Of a stretch of 64,000 nucleotides of DNA, positions 35,554 to 44,680 are shown piece by piece; the stretch's first letter is position 1; the number at the start of each line of letters is the position of its first letter. Source of the DNA: Oceanirhabdus sp942490885. Its GTDB lineage: Bacteria > Bacillota > Clostridia > Clostridiales > Clostridiaceae. The stretch covers positions 2,604,001-2,668,000 of the forward strand of contig CALNYT010000002.1 of assembly GCA_942490885.1 (NCBI GenBank), read 5' to 3'. The translations under genes were made by a program, and so were the position numbers. Below the pieces are notes generated by a model. That model was not told the origin of the DNA, searched no databases, and saw only the letters and a list, made by a program, of their open reading frames with translations.

Positions 35554-36027
35554 CTATATATCTCTTTTTATATACAATAGTGATTTAAAAATTTCACTAG
35601 CATCACCATGAATAAGTAAATCAGCAGCATAATCATAATAAGTTTCATCCTTATTTATTATAATAAGTTTTTGATTTCCTATAGTATTCACATAATTGCT
35701 AATTGTAGAAACTTCTAAAGATGAACCAATAACCATTATAACATCGCTTTTAAAAAACATTTTGTCAGCCTTCATTTGTGCTTCTTCATTTAACCATTCT
35801 CCATAAAAGACTATATTTGGCCTAATAAAATTATTTGGATATTCAAATTCAAAATCAGCTTCACAATGAGAACAATAATCATTCTTTAAATACTCTTTTT
35901 TAGTATACAACTGCCCACATTTTTGACAGTAAAACTCTCTTAGGTTTCCATGTAATTCAACTACATTTGTACTTCCAGCTACTTGATGAAGTTCATCAAT
36001 GTTTTGAGTTTTACCCTTAGCTATTCC
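35554..36027 (-). pseudogene. 5'-truncated sirtuin (Sir2 NAD-dependent deacylase)
   Basis: Reading on the minus strand from about 36027: GKTQNIDELHQVAGSTNVVE, then LHGNLREFYCQKCG, a second CSHC pair and RPNIVFYGE, followed by VIGSSLEVS and IINKDE. These are the C-terminal two thirds of Sir2, with catalytic His in ELHGN and four zinc-type Cys. A TAG lies just upstream, and the N-terminal GAGIS Rossmann motif is absent. The first ATG would leave only 118 residues, without the catalytic His. No longer functional. Confidence 0.82.
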
Positions 36028-36135
36028 CTACTAATATTAGTTCTTGATACTTATTTATAACTTCAAACTTCTCTGCTATAATAATAACAACAAATAAAAT
36101 TATTTCCTTGGAAATAATTGTAAGTAGGAGGAAAT

Positions 36136-37113
36136 ATGGAAGACTTTAAAAATATTTTTGATCCCTCCCTCCCCTCTTGTTTGAGCTCATTCTTAAATTA
36201 TATGTTAGCGATTAAAGGGAAATCACCAAATACAATAAAGGGTTATAAGAATGATCTTACTCTCTTTATAAAGTTTATAATGGCTTATAAATATAATAAA
36301 AGCGGGAAACTTGAAGAGATAGATATTACTACTTTTAAGACTGAAAACTTAAATGATTTGATTCTTGATGATCTTGTTGCTTTTATAACTTATTCTGAAC
36401 TTAAAAGAGATAATCGAAGTAATGCAAAGGCTAGAAAGGTGGCGGCAATACGGTCCTTTTTTAACTACCATTTTTCAAAGGAAAAAAGTATATCTGTTAA
36501 TCCTTCTAAAGAACTTGATAGTCCCAAAATAGGAAAGACACTCCCTGCTTTTTTAACTCTTGATGAGAGCAAACAATTATTAAAGGTTGTTACGGGGAAA
36601 AATAAAAATAGAGATTACGCTATATTAATTTTATTCTTAAACTGTGGCTTGAGGTTATCTGAGTTATGCAGCATAGATATTTCTTCGATTAAGGAAGATA
36701 CTTTAAAAGTAACTGGTAAGGGAAATAAAGAAAGAATTATTTACCTTAACCCTAGCTGTATTACTGCTATAAAGGAATATATGATTGATAGAGAAAAGAT
36801 TAAAGAGAAAATATCACCAGATGATGAAGATGCTCTATTCATAAGCAACAAGAAAAGTCGACTATCTCCTCGTGCAGTAGAGCGAATGGTTAAAAAGTAC
36901 ATATTAAAAGCTGGGCTTGATTATGAAAAATACTCTCCTCATAAACTTAGGCACACAGCCGCTACTCTTATGTATAAGCATGGAGATGTTGATATTAGGA
37001 GCCTTCAGTTCATTCTTGGGCATGAAAGTGTATCAACAACACAGATTTACACCCATATTGATGATGAGAAACTGAGAGAAGCTGTTAAAAAGAATCCTCT
37101 TGCAGATATATAA
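36136..37113 (+). CDS. XerC/XerD-type tyrosine recombinase
   Basis: 325 residues. An N-terminal SAM-like core-binding domain (about 20-130) is followed by the catalytic domain. The catalytic domain has Arg in NCGLRLSELC near 172, Lys in VTGKGNKER near 203, the HKLRHTAATLM box near 272, a His in LGHESVSTTQIYTHI and the Tyr nucleophile in the same segment. The ATG follows GTAGGAGGAAAT. It may resolve chromosome dimers or be a stand-alone integrase. Its place next to lexA and away from island genes favours a housekeeping role. Confidence 0.85.
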   Translation: MEDFKNIFDPSLPSCLSSFLNYMLAIKGKSPNTIKGYKNDLTLFIKFIMAYKYNKSGKLEEIDITTFKTENLNDLILDDLVAFITYSELKRDNRSNAKARKVAAIRSFFNYHFSKEKSISVNPSKELDSPKIGKTLPAFLTLDESKQLLKVVTGKNKNRDYAILILFLNCGLRLSELCSIDISSIKEDTLKVTGKGNKERIIYLNPSCITAIKEYMIDREKIKEKISPDDEDALFISNKKSRLSPRAVERMVKKYILKAGLDYEKYSPHKLRHTAATLMYKHGDVDIRSLQFILGHESVSTTQIYTHIDDEKLREAVKKNPLADI

Positions 37114-37131
37114 AGTTATGATTACATGCAA

Positions 37132-37169
37132 AAAACAGGGAGTTCCATGAGTAACTCCCTGTTTTAATT
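37132..37169. terminator. Bidirectional terminator between the recombinase and the Cys-rich gene
   Basis: AAAACAGGGAGTT pairs exactly with AACTCCCTGTTTT around an 8-base loop, with T-rich tails on both strands. Confidence 0.9.
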
Positions 37170-37643
37170 TTGATTAAACTTTAATAATCCTGGGTAATTT
37201 TCATTTAGGTATGTATCCTTCATTTGTGGATCATTCATTATTTCCCCTAGCCCATCAACATCATCTAAGTATACAACATTCTCGTCCATATCAAATGTTT
37301 CGTTTGGATCATAATCTTCTAATGAAAATTCAATACTCTCTATTGTAATTGCAGCATCTGGTTCAGTATTTGCATCTTCAAGTGAGTCATCCCATAATTC
37401 AGCACTTACTTTCTCATCTTCATCATTTAACATACTTTCTAAATCTAAAATAGCTTCTTTTTTGGATTTAGCCTTTACTTCTTCTGACTGAATATCTTCA
37501 AAACCTATAGCTTTTGTATCTATTCCTTGTAACTCCATGCATTTAGCGCAGTTGTCACATATTTTTTCAGAGTTTAAATCACAAATGTTACAGTTACCAC
37601 ATTCATTACACTCTTTTACAGAGCTAAAAATACATTTTTTCAT
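37164..37643 (-). CDS. Cys-rich acidic protein of unknown function
   Basis: 159 residues. Eight cysteines fall in the first 35 positions (4, 12, 15, 18, 21, 29, 32, 35), in CxxCxxCxxC and CxxCxxC groups, strongly suggesting bound zinc or iron-sulphur clusters. The remainder is highly acidic (DDEDEKVSAELWDDSLEDAN) and predicted soluble. It is divergent from lexA across a 216-base gap. AGAGTGAG precedes the ATG. I know similar proteins only as clostridial hypotheticals, so the function is open. Confidence 0.75.
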   Translation of the reverse strand: MKKCIFSSVKECNECGNCNICDLNSEKICDNCAKCMELQGIDTKAIGFEDIQSEEVKAKSKKEAILDLESMLNDEDEKVSAELWDDSLEDANTEPDAAITIESIEFSLEDYDPNETFDMDENVVYLDDVDGLGEIMNDPQMKDTYLNENYPGLLKFNQN

Positions 37644-37795
37644 ATAAACTCACTCTTTTCATGTTAATATTTTTGTAAACTTGTCAAAACTATATTATAT
37701 CAAAAGATATTTTAATAATCAACAGAACATATGTAGTTAAAATCTTTATTAAAATATTTACCATAAAATTAAACATTCTTTCCACATTTTTTGAA

Positions 37796-37834
37796 GAACA
37801 TTAGTTTGATATATGGAAATAGTTGTGTTATAAT
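37796..37834 (+). promoter_or_regulatory. lexA promoter with LexA box
   Basis: TTGATA (37806-37811) and TATAAT (37829-37834) are spaced 17 bases. GAACATTAGTTT (37796-37807) matches the Firmicute LexA box GAACN4GTTC at 7 of 8 positions and overlaps the -35 box, giving direct autorepression. Confidence 0.85.
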
Positions 37835-37859
37835 TATTAATAGATTGTGAGGTGATTTC

Positions 37860-38468
37860 ATGGCAAGAAAAATGGGTGCAAAACAAAAGGAAATTTATGA
37901 GTTTATCAAATCACAGATAAAAGCTAAGGGTTATCCCCCTTCAGTTAGAGAAATCTGTACGGCTGTTAATTTAAGTTCTACTTCTACAGTTCATGGGCAT
38001 TTATCCAGATTAGAGAAGAAAGGGTTTTTAAGAAGAGACCCTACTAAACCTAGAGCTATCGAATTGTTAATTGAACCAATAATTACCAAAGAAATGATTG
38101 ATATTCCAATAGTAGGAAAAGTAACTGCAGGCCTACCGATTTTAGCAGTTGAGAATATTGAAGAAACTTTTTCTCTTCCTATTAACTATGTATCTAGTAA
38201 TGAGGAATTATTTATGTTAAGAGTTTCAGGTGACTCAATGATTGAAGCTGGAATACATGATGGTGACCTAGCTATAATAGAAAAAGCATCTTCTGCGACT
38301 AATGGCGAAATAATTGTTGCACTTATAGAAGATTGTGCTACTATTAAAACGTTTTACAAAGAAGTTGACCATATTAGATTGCAACCAGAGAATTCTACTA
38401 TGGAGCCTATTATTGTAGATACTTGTTCTGTAATTGGAAAATTAAAAGGTTTATATAGAAGATATTAA
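37860..38468 (+). CDS. lexA: LexA SOS repressor
   Basis: Represses DNA-damage genes and cleaves itself when RecA is active. 202 residues: winged helix about 1-65 (VREICTAVNLSSTSTVHGHL), cleavage site Ala90-Gly91 in KVTAGLPI, and the serine-lysine dyad Ser126 (SGDSMIEAG) and Lys163 (TIKTF). All key residues are present and length is normal. The ATG follows GAGGTGATTTC. It is under its own operator and ends at a strong terminator, so it is a single-gene unit. Confidence 0.96.
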   Translation: MARKMGAKQKEIYEFIKSQIKAKGYPPSVREICTAVNLSSTSTVHGHLSRLEKKGFLRRDPTKPRAIELLIEPIITKEMIDIPIVGKVTAGLPILAVENIEETFSLPINYVSSNEELFMLRVSGDSMIEAGIHDGDLAIIEKASSATNGEIIVALIEDCATIKTFYKEVDHIRLQPENSTMEPIIVDTCSVIGKLKGLYRRY

Positions 38469-38499
38469 TTATTTGTCTATAATTTAGATATTGTTCATA

Positions 38500-38545
38500 A
38501 AATAAAGATAATCCGTAACATGGCGGATTATCTTTATTTTATTTT
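38500..38545 (+). terminator. Terminator after lexA
   Basis: AAATAAAGATAATCCG pairs with CGGATTATCTTTATTT around an 8-base loop, then T-rich sequence. Confidence 0.92.
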
Positions 38546-38699
38546 TTGAACAGCTGTCTATCTTAGTAATAATCTACATAAGTTCCTCTCTAGCAAGTGT
38601 TTGATTGCAAAAATAATAAGCCCCTTTCATGGAATATAATTTAACATTATATTTTAGGATTCATATTATATTACAGTAAGTACTATACTGGAGGAGTTA

Positions 38700-39326
38700 A
38701 TGAGTAAAATCAAATGTTCATTTAAAGATAAGGATACATTAAGAAATATGTGTTCCAAAACAAATTACCACCCTACCAGTGATCCGATAATTCCTCCATG
38801 CAGTAAATTTCTTGGTAATCGTAATCCAATCCTTGGTGATTTTATGTGGCTATATAGAACTGATAATAGAGTATACAGTTTCATATCTACTACTCCACTT
38901 GATAAAGCAAGTATGGAAGCCACCTTATTTACAAATTTACAGATAAACATAAAAAACTTCATAATAGGATACTATATTAGCCAAGTGCAAAAAAAAATTG
39001 CACATTATGATACTAAAATAGAAATTCACTCAAATAAATATATTAATAATTTGATTCACCAACTTTTAAAGAATAAGGGTGAATTAGAACTTCCTTTTTC
39101 ATGTTTTTTACGATTATTAGTTTCTAATAGCAATGCAATCCTACCTTTAATAGACTTTTCCGAAGATATTACGCAACTTAACTATATAATAATCTTCATA
39201 TTGCATAGCATTGACAGACACCCAGGATTGGCTTTTGGTAATAACAACTATATTTTAAACAATTATGTTAATCAGTTATTGGCATCTCTTAATATTTCTA
39301 TACCTTATGATAAATTAAGATTATAG
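38700..39326 (+). CDS. Unknown protein, 208 residues
   Basis: No family recognised. The ATG at 38700 follows GGAGGAG at ideal spacing and a terminator follows the stop, so the gene is credible. The N-terminal half has several cysteines (KCSF, MCSKT, PPCSKFLGNRNPILG) that do not form a regular cluster. The C-terminal half is hydrophobic-patchy (LNYIIIFILHSIDRHPG), perhaps a peripheral membrane protein. It lies between lexA and a decayed gene. Confidence 0.62.
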   Translation: MSKIKCSFKDKDTLRNMCSKTNYHPTSDPIIPPCSKFLGNRNPILGDFMWLYRTDNRVYSFISTTPLDKASMEATLFTNLQINIKNFIIGYYISQVQKKIAHYDTKIEIHSNKYINNLIHQLLKNKGELELPFSCFLRLLVSNSNAILPLIDFSEDITQLNYIIIFILHSIDRHPGLAFGNNNYILNNYVNQLLASLNISIPYDKLRL

Positions 39327-39333
39327 ATTATTT

Positions 39334-39368
39334 AAAAGAGAAAATCTATGTTTAGATATTCTCTTTAT
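39334..39368 (+). terminator. Terminator after the 208-residue gene
   Basis: AAAGAGAA with ATCTA pairs with TAGAT and TTCTCTTT, followed by ATTATTTTG. Confidence 0.7.
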
Positions 39369-39605
39369 TATTTTGATTTAACATAGTTTAATACTATATA
39401 TTCTGCTTCAAGTATCTCATTGCAAAAAAATCGCAGTAATATTCATATTCTTTACTATCCCCTTTATCTTGAATTTGAACCCTTTCCGATTAAGCATCCT
39501 TCATTAATACTGTATACAAATTTTTTTATATTCATCCAAATCAATCGGATCATTCAAATTAATTTTAACTGTGTAGCCAACCTTTTTGATAGTGCACTAT
39601 TAATA
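39368..39605 (-). pseudogene. Decayed minus-strand gene
   Basis: Coding-like pieces read KVGYTVKINLNDPIDLDEYK, then DKGDSKEYEYYCDFFAM, and, after a frame change, EILEAEYIVLNYVKSK and a stop at 39368-39370. At least one frameshift and one stop break it. No family recognised. Confidence 0.4.
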
Positions 39606-39715
39606 AAAAACCAAGACTAAGGCTACTCCTAAAGGTAGTATGCATATGCTTCCAATAATAATTCTATTGTTTAAAATACTTAGAACTAATATCTAAAATT
39701 ATATTTTATCAATAA

Positions 39716-39745
39716 AAAAGGATTATCCAAGTGGATAATCCTTTT
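39716..39745. terminator. Inverted repeat with T tail
   Basis: AAAAGGATTATCC pairs exactly with GGATAATCCTTTT around a 4-base loop. It may terminate either strand. Confidence 0.75.
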
Positions 39746-40069
39746 GCGGATAATAACTTATGCGATTTTATCTTTAGAACATCGATTTTATCTTATCTTA
39801 AGTTAGTTTAACTCTATTTTGTATACAATTATGTGATTTTCATTGTCATTTGTTCTTTACTTGATTTATATCTTTTGTTTAACATAATTTTATCTTCAGT
39901 CATTTAAAATCTTTTGTATTTCTTTCTTTTATCTTCTGTAAGATTATAATATCATAATAGTTTTAATAAAAAAAGCTAATTTGTCCATTATTTATATATT
40001 GTTTTGTTTGTACATAAATAGTTTATATTGTTTAAAAATGATTTATATTGTCGAATGGCATTTTGATTT
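39746..40069. other. Gene-free TTTTATC-rich stretch
   Basis: No gene seen. The stretch is pyrimidine-rich on the plus strand with scattered copies of ATTTTATCTT. It lies downstream of the minus-strand operon and may hold its 3' untranslated region. Confidence 0.4.
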
Positions 40070-41365
40070 CTATTTGTTTTTATCTACATTTAGTACATTA
40101 GAAAGAGCAATAACTAATCCTATTTTTGCACTATTAAAAGTTAATCCTCCCTGCATATAAGCGATATATGGTTCTCTTATAGGAGCATCTGCAGAAAGTT
40201 CAACCGAAGCACCTTGTATGAAAGCACCAGCTGCCATTATAACATCATCATCATATCCTGGCATTGGCCATGGTTCGCATTCTACGAAGGAGTCAATTGG
40301 TGATCCTTTTTGTATTCCTTTACAAAAAGCAATAACTTTTTCCTTATCATTAAACTTTATTGCTTGAATAATATCGTTTCTCTCATCAGTAGATGCAGGT
40401 AAAACTTCTGCTCCAATTAACTCCATCATTCTAGCACATAATATAGATGTTTTAAGCGCTTCTATTGTTACATGAGGAGCCATGAAAAGTCCTTGATAAA
40501 ATTGTCTCATAAGACCAAAGGTCGCACCACATTCTCCACCAATACCAGGAATAGTTAATCTGAAGGATGCTGCTTCAACAAATTCTTTTTTTCCTACTAC
40601 ATACCCTCCTGCTGGAGATAAGCCACCACCGATGTTTTTTATTAATGAACCAGCCATTAAATCAGCACCTAAATCTGTTGGTTCAATAACATCTACGAAT
40701 TCTCCGTAGCAATTGTCTATAAATACGATAACATCATCTTTTACAGATTTAATCATTTTAATTGCATCCCCAATTTCTTTAACAGAAAAGGCAGCTCTCC
40801 AACTATAACCAGGAGATCTTTGGATATGAACTAATTTAATAGTAGTATCATTCTCTAACTCAGATATTACTCGGTTAATGTCAATTTTATTTTCTTCATT
40901 AAGGTCTATCTGTTTATATTTGATACCATAATATTTTAAAGTCCCCTTATGGTCTCTATTCAAACCAATTACATTATGAAGTGTATCATATGGTGTGCCA
41001 GTAATAGTCATCATGGTATCACCAGGTGCTAAAGCTCCGTAAAGAGCTGCTCCTATAGCATGTGTACCATTAACAAAATGAGGTCTTACGATAGCGCTTT
41101 CAGTATTAAATATTCGAGCATAGACTCTATCAAACGCATCTCTACCAATATCATCATAACCATAACCAGTTGAATTAGTAAAATGAGTATCACTTATTTT
41201 CTCTTTCTGAAAAGCACTTAAAACTTTTAATTGATTGTATTCTCTAATCTCTTCTAACTTTTCAAATTGATTTTTAACATCAATAACTGCTTTATTATAT
41301 ATTTCAAATGAACGTTCATCGAGCTTGAACTGTTCTTTTAACATCTCTTTAGTTAGTTCTAACAT
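40070..41365 (-). CDS. Methionine gamma-lyase-family PLP enzyme (YnbB type)
   Basis: 431 residues, fold-type I PLP enzyme. ALYGALAPGDTMMTITGTPYD carries the cofactor-phosphate region (first 20 residues only are decisive). The Schiff-base lysine is in SLIKNIGGGLSPAGG near residue 245. I choose ATG 41365 because AAGGAGCC precedes it; an upstream extension lacks a ribosome site. It is the last gene of the hfq-miaA-mutL-mutS-miaB operon, an arrangement also known for B. subtilis ynbB. Older annotations call it aluminium resistance protein; a C-S lyase activity is only inferred. Confidence 0.85.
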   Translation of the reverse strand: MLELTKEMLKEQFKLDERSFEIYNKAVIDVKNQFEKLEEIREYNQLKVLSAFQKEKISDTHFTNSTGYGYDDIGRDAFDRVYARIFNTESAIVRPHFVNGTHAIGAALYGALAPGDTMMTITGTPYDTLHNVIGLNRDHKGTLKYYGIKYKQIDLNEENKIDINRVISELENDTTIKLVHIQRSPGYSWRAAFSVKEIGDAIKMIKSVKDDVIVFIDNCYGEFVDVIEPTDLGADLMAGSLIKNIGGGLSPAGGYVVGKKEFVEAASFRLTIPGIGGECGATFGLMRQFYQGLFMAPHVTIEALKTSILCARMMELIGAEVLPASTDERNDIIQAIKFNDKEKVIAFCKGIQKGSPIDSFVECEPWPMPGYDDDVIMAAGAFIQGASVELSADAPIREPYIAYMQGGLTFNSAKIGLVIALSNVLNVDKNK

Positions 41366-41398
41366 ATTATGGCTCCTTATTTTTAAATTCATAGACGT

Positions 41399-41430
41399 TA
41401 AGAAAGAATAGGTCACCCTATTCTTTCTTA
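41399..41430 (-). terminator. Hairpin between hfq and the YnbB-type gene
   Basis: TAAGAAAGAATAGG pairs with CCTATTCTTTCTTA around a 4-base loop. It may partly terminate or stabilise the hfq transcript. Confidence 0.7.
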
Positions 41431-41442
41431 TTAATAAACTAA

Positions 41443-41679
41443 TTATTTACTAGTATTTTCGCTGTATAATATAGGTGTATCTGGTGTAATTGTTGTAATA
41501 GCATGCTTATACACTAACATTTGTTTTCCATCAGAATCAAGAACAACAGTAAAACTATCAAATCCAGTTACAAATCCTCTTAATTGATATCCATTAACTA
41601 GGTAAATTGTAACACCTATTTTATTTTTGCGCGCTGTATTCAAAAATATATCCTGTAAGTTATTATTTAACTTATTCAC
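41443..41679 (-). CDS. hfq: RNA chaperone Hfq
   Basis: Hexameric Sm-like protein that pairs small RNAs with mRNAs. 78 residues: the start MNKLNNNLQDIFLNTARKNK matches Firmicute Hfq, then Sm1 (GVTIYLVNGYQLRGFVTGFD) and Sm2 (MLVYKHAITTI). I choose GTG at 41679 because a GGGGGGTG site precedes it and the N-terminus then aligns; an ATG 15 bases upstream has no site. It is cotranscribed with miaA, 83 bases upstream of its start. Confidence 0.93.
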   Translation of the reverse strand: MNKLNNNLQDIFLNTARKNKIGVTIYLVNGYQLRGFVTGFDSFTVVLDSDGKQMLVYKHAITTITPDTPILYSENTSK

Positions 41680-41762
41680 GGTTTCACCCCCCATAGTACA
41701 CTACTTTATTATTTCTATATTTGATGTAAAAATCCTCTTTTTAAATGGATTTTTATTTTGAA

Positions 41763-42698
41763 TTAAAAATTTTTTCTAAAATCAGAAATTATGAATTCTG
41801 CCACTTCATGATCATTTGAGAAATTATCTTTATCAATCCATTTAACCCTTGGATCTTTTCTAAACCATGTCAATTGTCTCTTGGCATAATTTCGACTACC
41901 CTTTTTAATGAGATAAATTGCCTCTTCATAAGATATTTCCTCGTTTAGGTACATTAGTATCTCTTTATAACCAATCCCCTTCATAGATTGCATATCTTTA
42001 GTTAAGCCCATATCTCTTAGTCGCTTCACTTCATCAATAAGTCCTTCATTCACCATCAAATCAACGCGCTTATTTATACGCTCATATAATTTTTCGCGAT
42101 CCATAGTAAGAACATAATAATTAACATCATATGGGATATCATAAATATCACTTTCAGCGTTGAGTTCATGTATTGTCCTACCAGTAACATTATGAACTTC
42201 CAGAGCTCTTACTACTCTTTTAAGATCATTAGGATATAACTTTTCATATGAAAGCGGATCAATATCTTTAAGTAATTCATGTATATATTCCTTTCCCTTT
42301 TCTTCGGCTAAGGAATTTAGGTATTCTCTGTACTCTTCATTTTTATTAGTTTCACCAAAACTGTAATTAAATATTAGTGAATTAATGTATAATCCTGTAC
42401 CACCAGCCACAATTGGCAGTTTTCCTCTGGAGGAAATTTGTTCTATAGTTTCTTTAGCCTTATCATGGAATTCTGAAACACTGAACTCATCAGTAGGATC
42501 AACAATATCAATAAGGTGATGTTTGATTCCATCCATTTCTTCTTTTGTTACTTTTGCTGATCCAATGTCCATTAATCTATAAATTTGCATTGAATCACTA
42601 GAGATAATTTCTCCATCTAGTGTCTTAGCTAATTCTACGGAAATTGCTGTTTTACCTACAGCTGTTGGACCGGCTAGAATTAATAATTTCTTTTTCAT
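41763..42698 (-). CDS. miaA: tRNA dimethylallyltransferase
   Basis: Adds a dimethylallyl group to A37 of tRNAs that read codons starting with U. 311 residues. P-loop GPTAVGKTA near residue 10, SSDSMQIYRLMDIGSAK near 35, the GGTGLYI motif near 101, and RQLTWFRKDPRV near 280, all family hallmarks. Start ATG 42698 follows AAGGCGTGAT. It lies 17 bases after mutL. MiaB, encoded in the same operon, performs the next step on the same base. Confidence 0.95.
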   Translation of the reverse strand: MKKKLLILAGPTAVGKTAISVELAKTLDGEIISSDSMQIYRLMDIGSAKVTKEEMDGIKHHLIDIVDPTDEFSVSEFHDKAKETIEQISSRGKLPIVAGGTGLYINSLIFNYSFGETNKNEEYREYLNSLAEEKGKEYIHELLKDIDPLSYEKLYPNDLKRVVRALEVHNVTGRTIHELNAESDIYDIPYDVNYYVLTMDREKLYERINKRVDLMVNEGLIDEVKRLRDMGLTKDMQSMKGIGYKEILMYLNEEISYEEAIYLIKKGSRNYAKRQLTWFRKDPRVKWIDKDNFSNDHEVAEFIISDFRKNF

Positions 42699-42715
42699 CA
42701 AATCACGCCTTTTAT

Positions 42716-44662
42716 TTATTGTATTCTTTTAAATAATTTCTCAATATCATTTGTAGTGAACTTAATAATTGTAGGCCTTCCATGAGGACATGTAAAAGGT
42801 TCATTAATAAACCTTAATTCTTCAAGTAAATGTTCCATTTCTTTAATGCTAAGTATGTCATTCGCTTTAACTGCTTTTCTGCATGCATTACGAGCAATAG
42901 CATTATATTTGATTTTACTTGTAGTTCCATTCCCAAGATTCATTATATCATCTAAGAAAGTCATGAATGTTTCCTTAACATTTATAGTTTTTAATAGTTC
43001 AGGAACTTCTCTAATACTAATAGTATTTCCACCAAATGCTTCACAGTTAAATCCAACTTTATTAAATAAATCAATATTTTCCTCGAAAACAGACATTTCT
43101 TGTGGAGTCAAATCAACAAGTTCAGGGATAGCTAACACTTGTGAAATTACTTTATGTTCATCTATCTCAGTAGAATATTTCTCAAAAAGTATTTTTTCAT
43201 GAGCTGCATGTTGATCAATAATAAATAAAGTCTTATTTATCTCTGCTAAAATATATGTTCTATCGTACTGTCCAATAACTTTAGGCAGTGGAAACTTTCC
43301 TTTTTTTTCAGGAATATTTGTGAAATCTTCATCTTTAATATAGCTTTCTTGAATTATTTCTTTTTTAATCTCACTCTTAAACAAAAATGGTTCAGTTTTA
43401 GATAAATTTTCTTCTTTCAAAAATAATTTATCTTTAGGTTCATCATTATAAATGTTTTTGCCATATTGTTTACTCTCATTAATAAATAAGTTTGTTTCAA
43501 CCACGGGTTCTTCTTTTTTATTTAAATCTATAGGAATAGATATCTTAATTTTGTCTTCACCTAGTTTTTCAAGAGAGTTGAGAGTACTATTCAGACTTGA
43601 TAGTTTATCCTCATTAAGTTTAAGAGAATTATTATTAACCATTATCTCATCCTCGACAATGAAACTATCCTGCAAGTCATATTTTAAAGCCTCATGAACA
43701 CCATCAAAGACTAGTTTAAATATTGCTCTGTCTTCTTTAAACTTTATTTCGGATTTTGTTGGATGTATATTAACATCAATAATGTCTGGAGATATATTTA
43801 TAAATAGTACAAAAAATGGAAATTTATTTACTGTTAAAAAAGATTTAAATGCCCTTTCAACAGCAGTAGCAATAAGTCTATTTTTTATATATCTACCATT
43901 TACATATATAGTCTGTCTATTTCTACTCCCTCGACTGATGGACTCATTTCCAATAAACCCATAAATTGTAGAATATTCATTTTGATTCTCAAAAGAAATA
44001 ATATTGTTATATGTTTCTTTTCCGTATATATTCCTAATTGTTTCTTGTATATTTCCGCTTCCAGAAGTAGAAAACACTTTTTTGGAATCTTTTGTAAAAG
44101 TGAAAGCAATTTGAGGGTTACTCAATGCAAGTCTCATAAGAATATCATTTACTGCAGCGCCTTCTTGAGAAGTAGATTTTAGAAATTTTTGTCTTGCTGG
44201 AACATTAAAAAATAAATCTTCAACTTCAATGGTTGTTCCTCGTCCTCGTCCTATCTCTCTAACAGTTTCTATTACACCAGCATTTATTAGTATCTCCTTC
44301 CCAAACTCAATCTCTTCACATTTGGATGAAAGCTTTGTTTTAGATACAGAAGCTATACTTGGAAGAGCTTCCCCCCTAAAACCTAAGGAAGTAATACTAT
44401 ATACATCTGAAATTTTAGATATCTTAGAAGTAGCATGAGTTGTAAATGCTTTTTCTACATCATCTGGATGTATTCCAATACCGTCGTCAATAATCTTTAT
44501 GCTTTTGTGTCCACCATCAATTATTTCTACTCTTATATTATTTGATTTTGCATCAATAGAATTTTCAACCAGTTCTTTAACAACTGATGACGGTCTTTCA
44601 ACAACTTCTCCAGCAGCTATCTGGTTGCATGTGTGTTTATCAAGAACCTGAATTCTTTTCAT
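42716..44662 (-). CDS. mutL: DNA mismatch repair protein MutL
   Basis: 648 residues. N-terminal GHKL ATPase: ELVENSIDAK near 29, DDGIGI near 57, the TSKI lid and GFRGEALPS near 93. A variable Lys/Glu-rich linker runs from about 330 to 450. The C-terminal domain carries IDQHAAHEKILFEK (DQHAxxExxxxE, the metal site of nicking MutL proteins) near 482 and CPHGRPT near the end. The endonuclease motif is expected in bacteria without MutH. It is 18 bases after mutS. Confidence 0.96.
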   Translation of the reverse strand: MKRIQVLDKHTCNQIAAGEVVERPSSVVKELVENSIDAKSNNIRVEIIDGGHKSIKIIDDGIGIHPDDVEKAFTTHATSKISKISDVYSITSLGFRGEALPSIASVSKTKLSSKCEEIEFGKEILINAGVIETVREIGRGRGTTIEVEDLFFNVPARQKFLKSTSQEGAAVNDILMRLALSNPQIAFTFTKDSKKVFSTSGSGNIQETIRNIYGKETYNNIISFENQNEYSTIYGFIGNESISRGSRNRQTIYVNGRYIKNRLIATAVERAFKSFLTVNKFPFFVLFINISPDIIDVNIHPTKSEIKFKEDRAIFKLVFDGVHEALKYDLQDSFIVEDEIMVNNNSLKLNEDKLSSLNSTLNSLEKLGEDKIKISIPIDLNKKEEPVVETNLFINESKQYGKNIYNDEPKDKLFLKEENLSKTEPFLFKSEIKKEIIQESYIKDEDFTNIPEKKGKFPLPKVIGQYDRTYILAEINKTLFIIDQHAAHEKILFEKYSTEIDEHKVISQVLAIPELVDLTPQEMSVFEENIDLFNKVGFNCEAFGGNTISIREVPELLKTINVKETFMTFLDDIMNLGNGTTSKIKYNAIARNACRKAVKANDILSIKEMEHLLEELRFINEPFTCPHGRPTIIKFTTNDIEKLFKRIQ

Positions 44663-44680
44663 TTAAAATCACATCCTGAT

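Noticed and set aside
39420..39620. Plus-strand 66-codon open frame
   Set aside because: No ribosome site and unlikely composition; the opposite strand gives better coding-like pieces, so I call a decayed minus-strand gene there.
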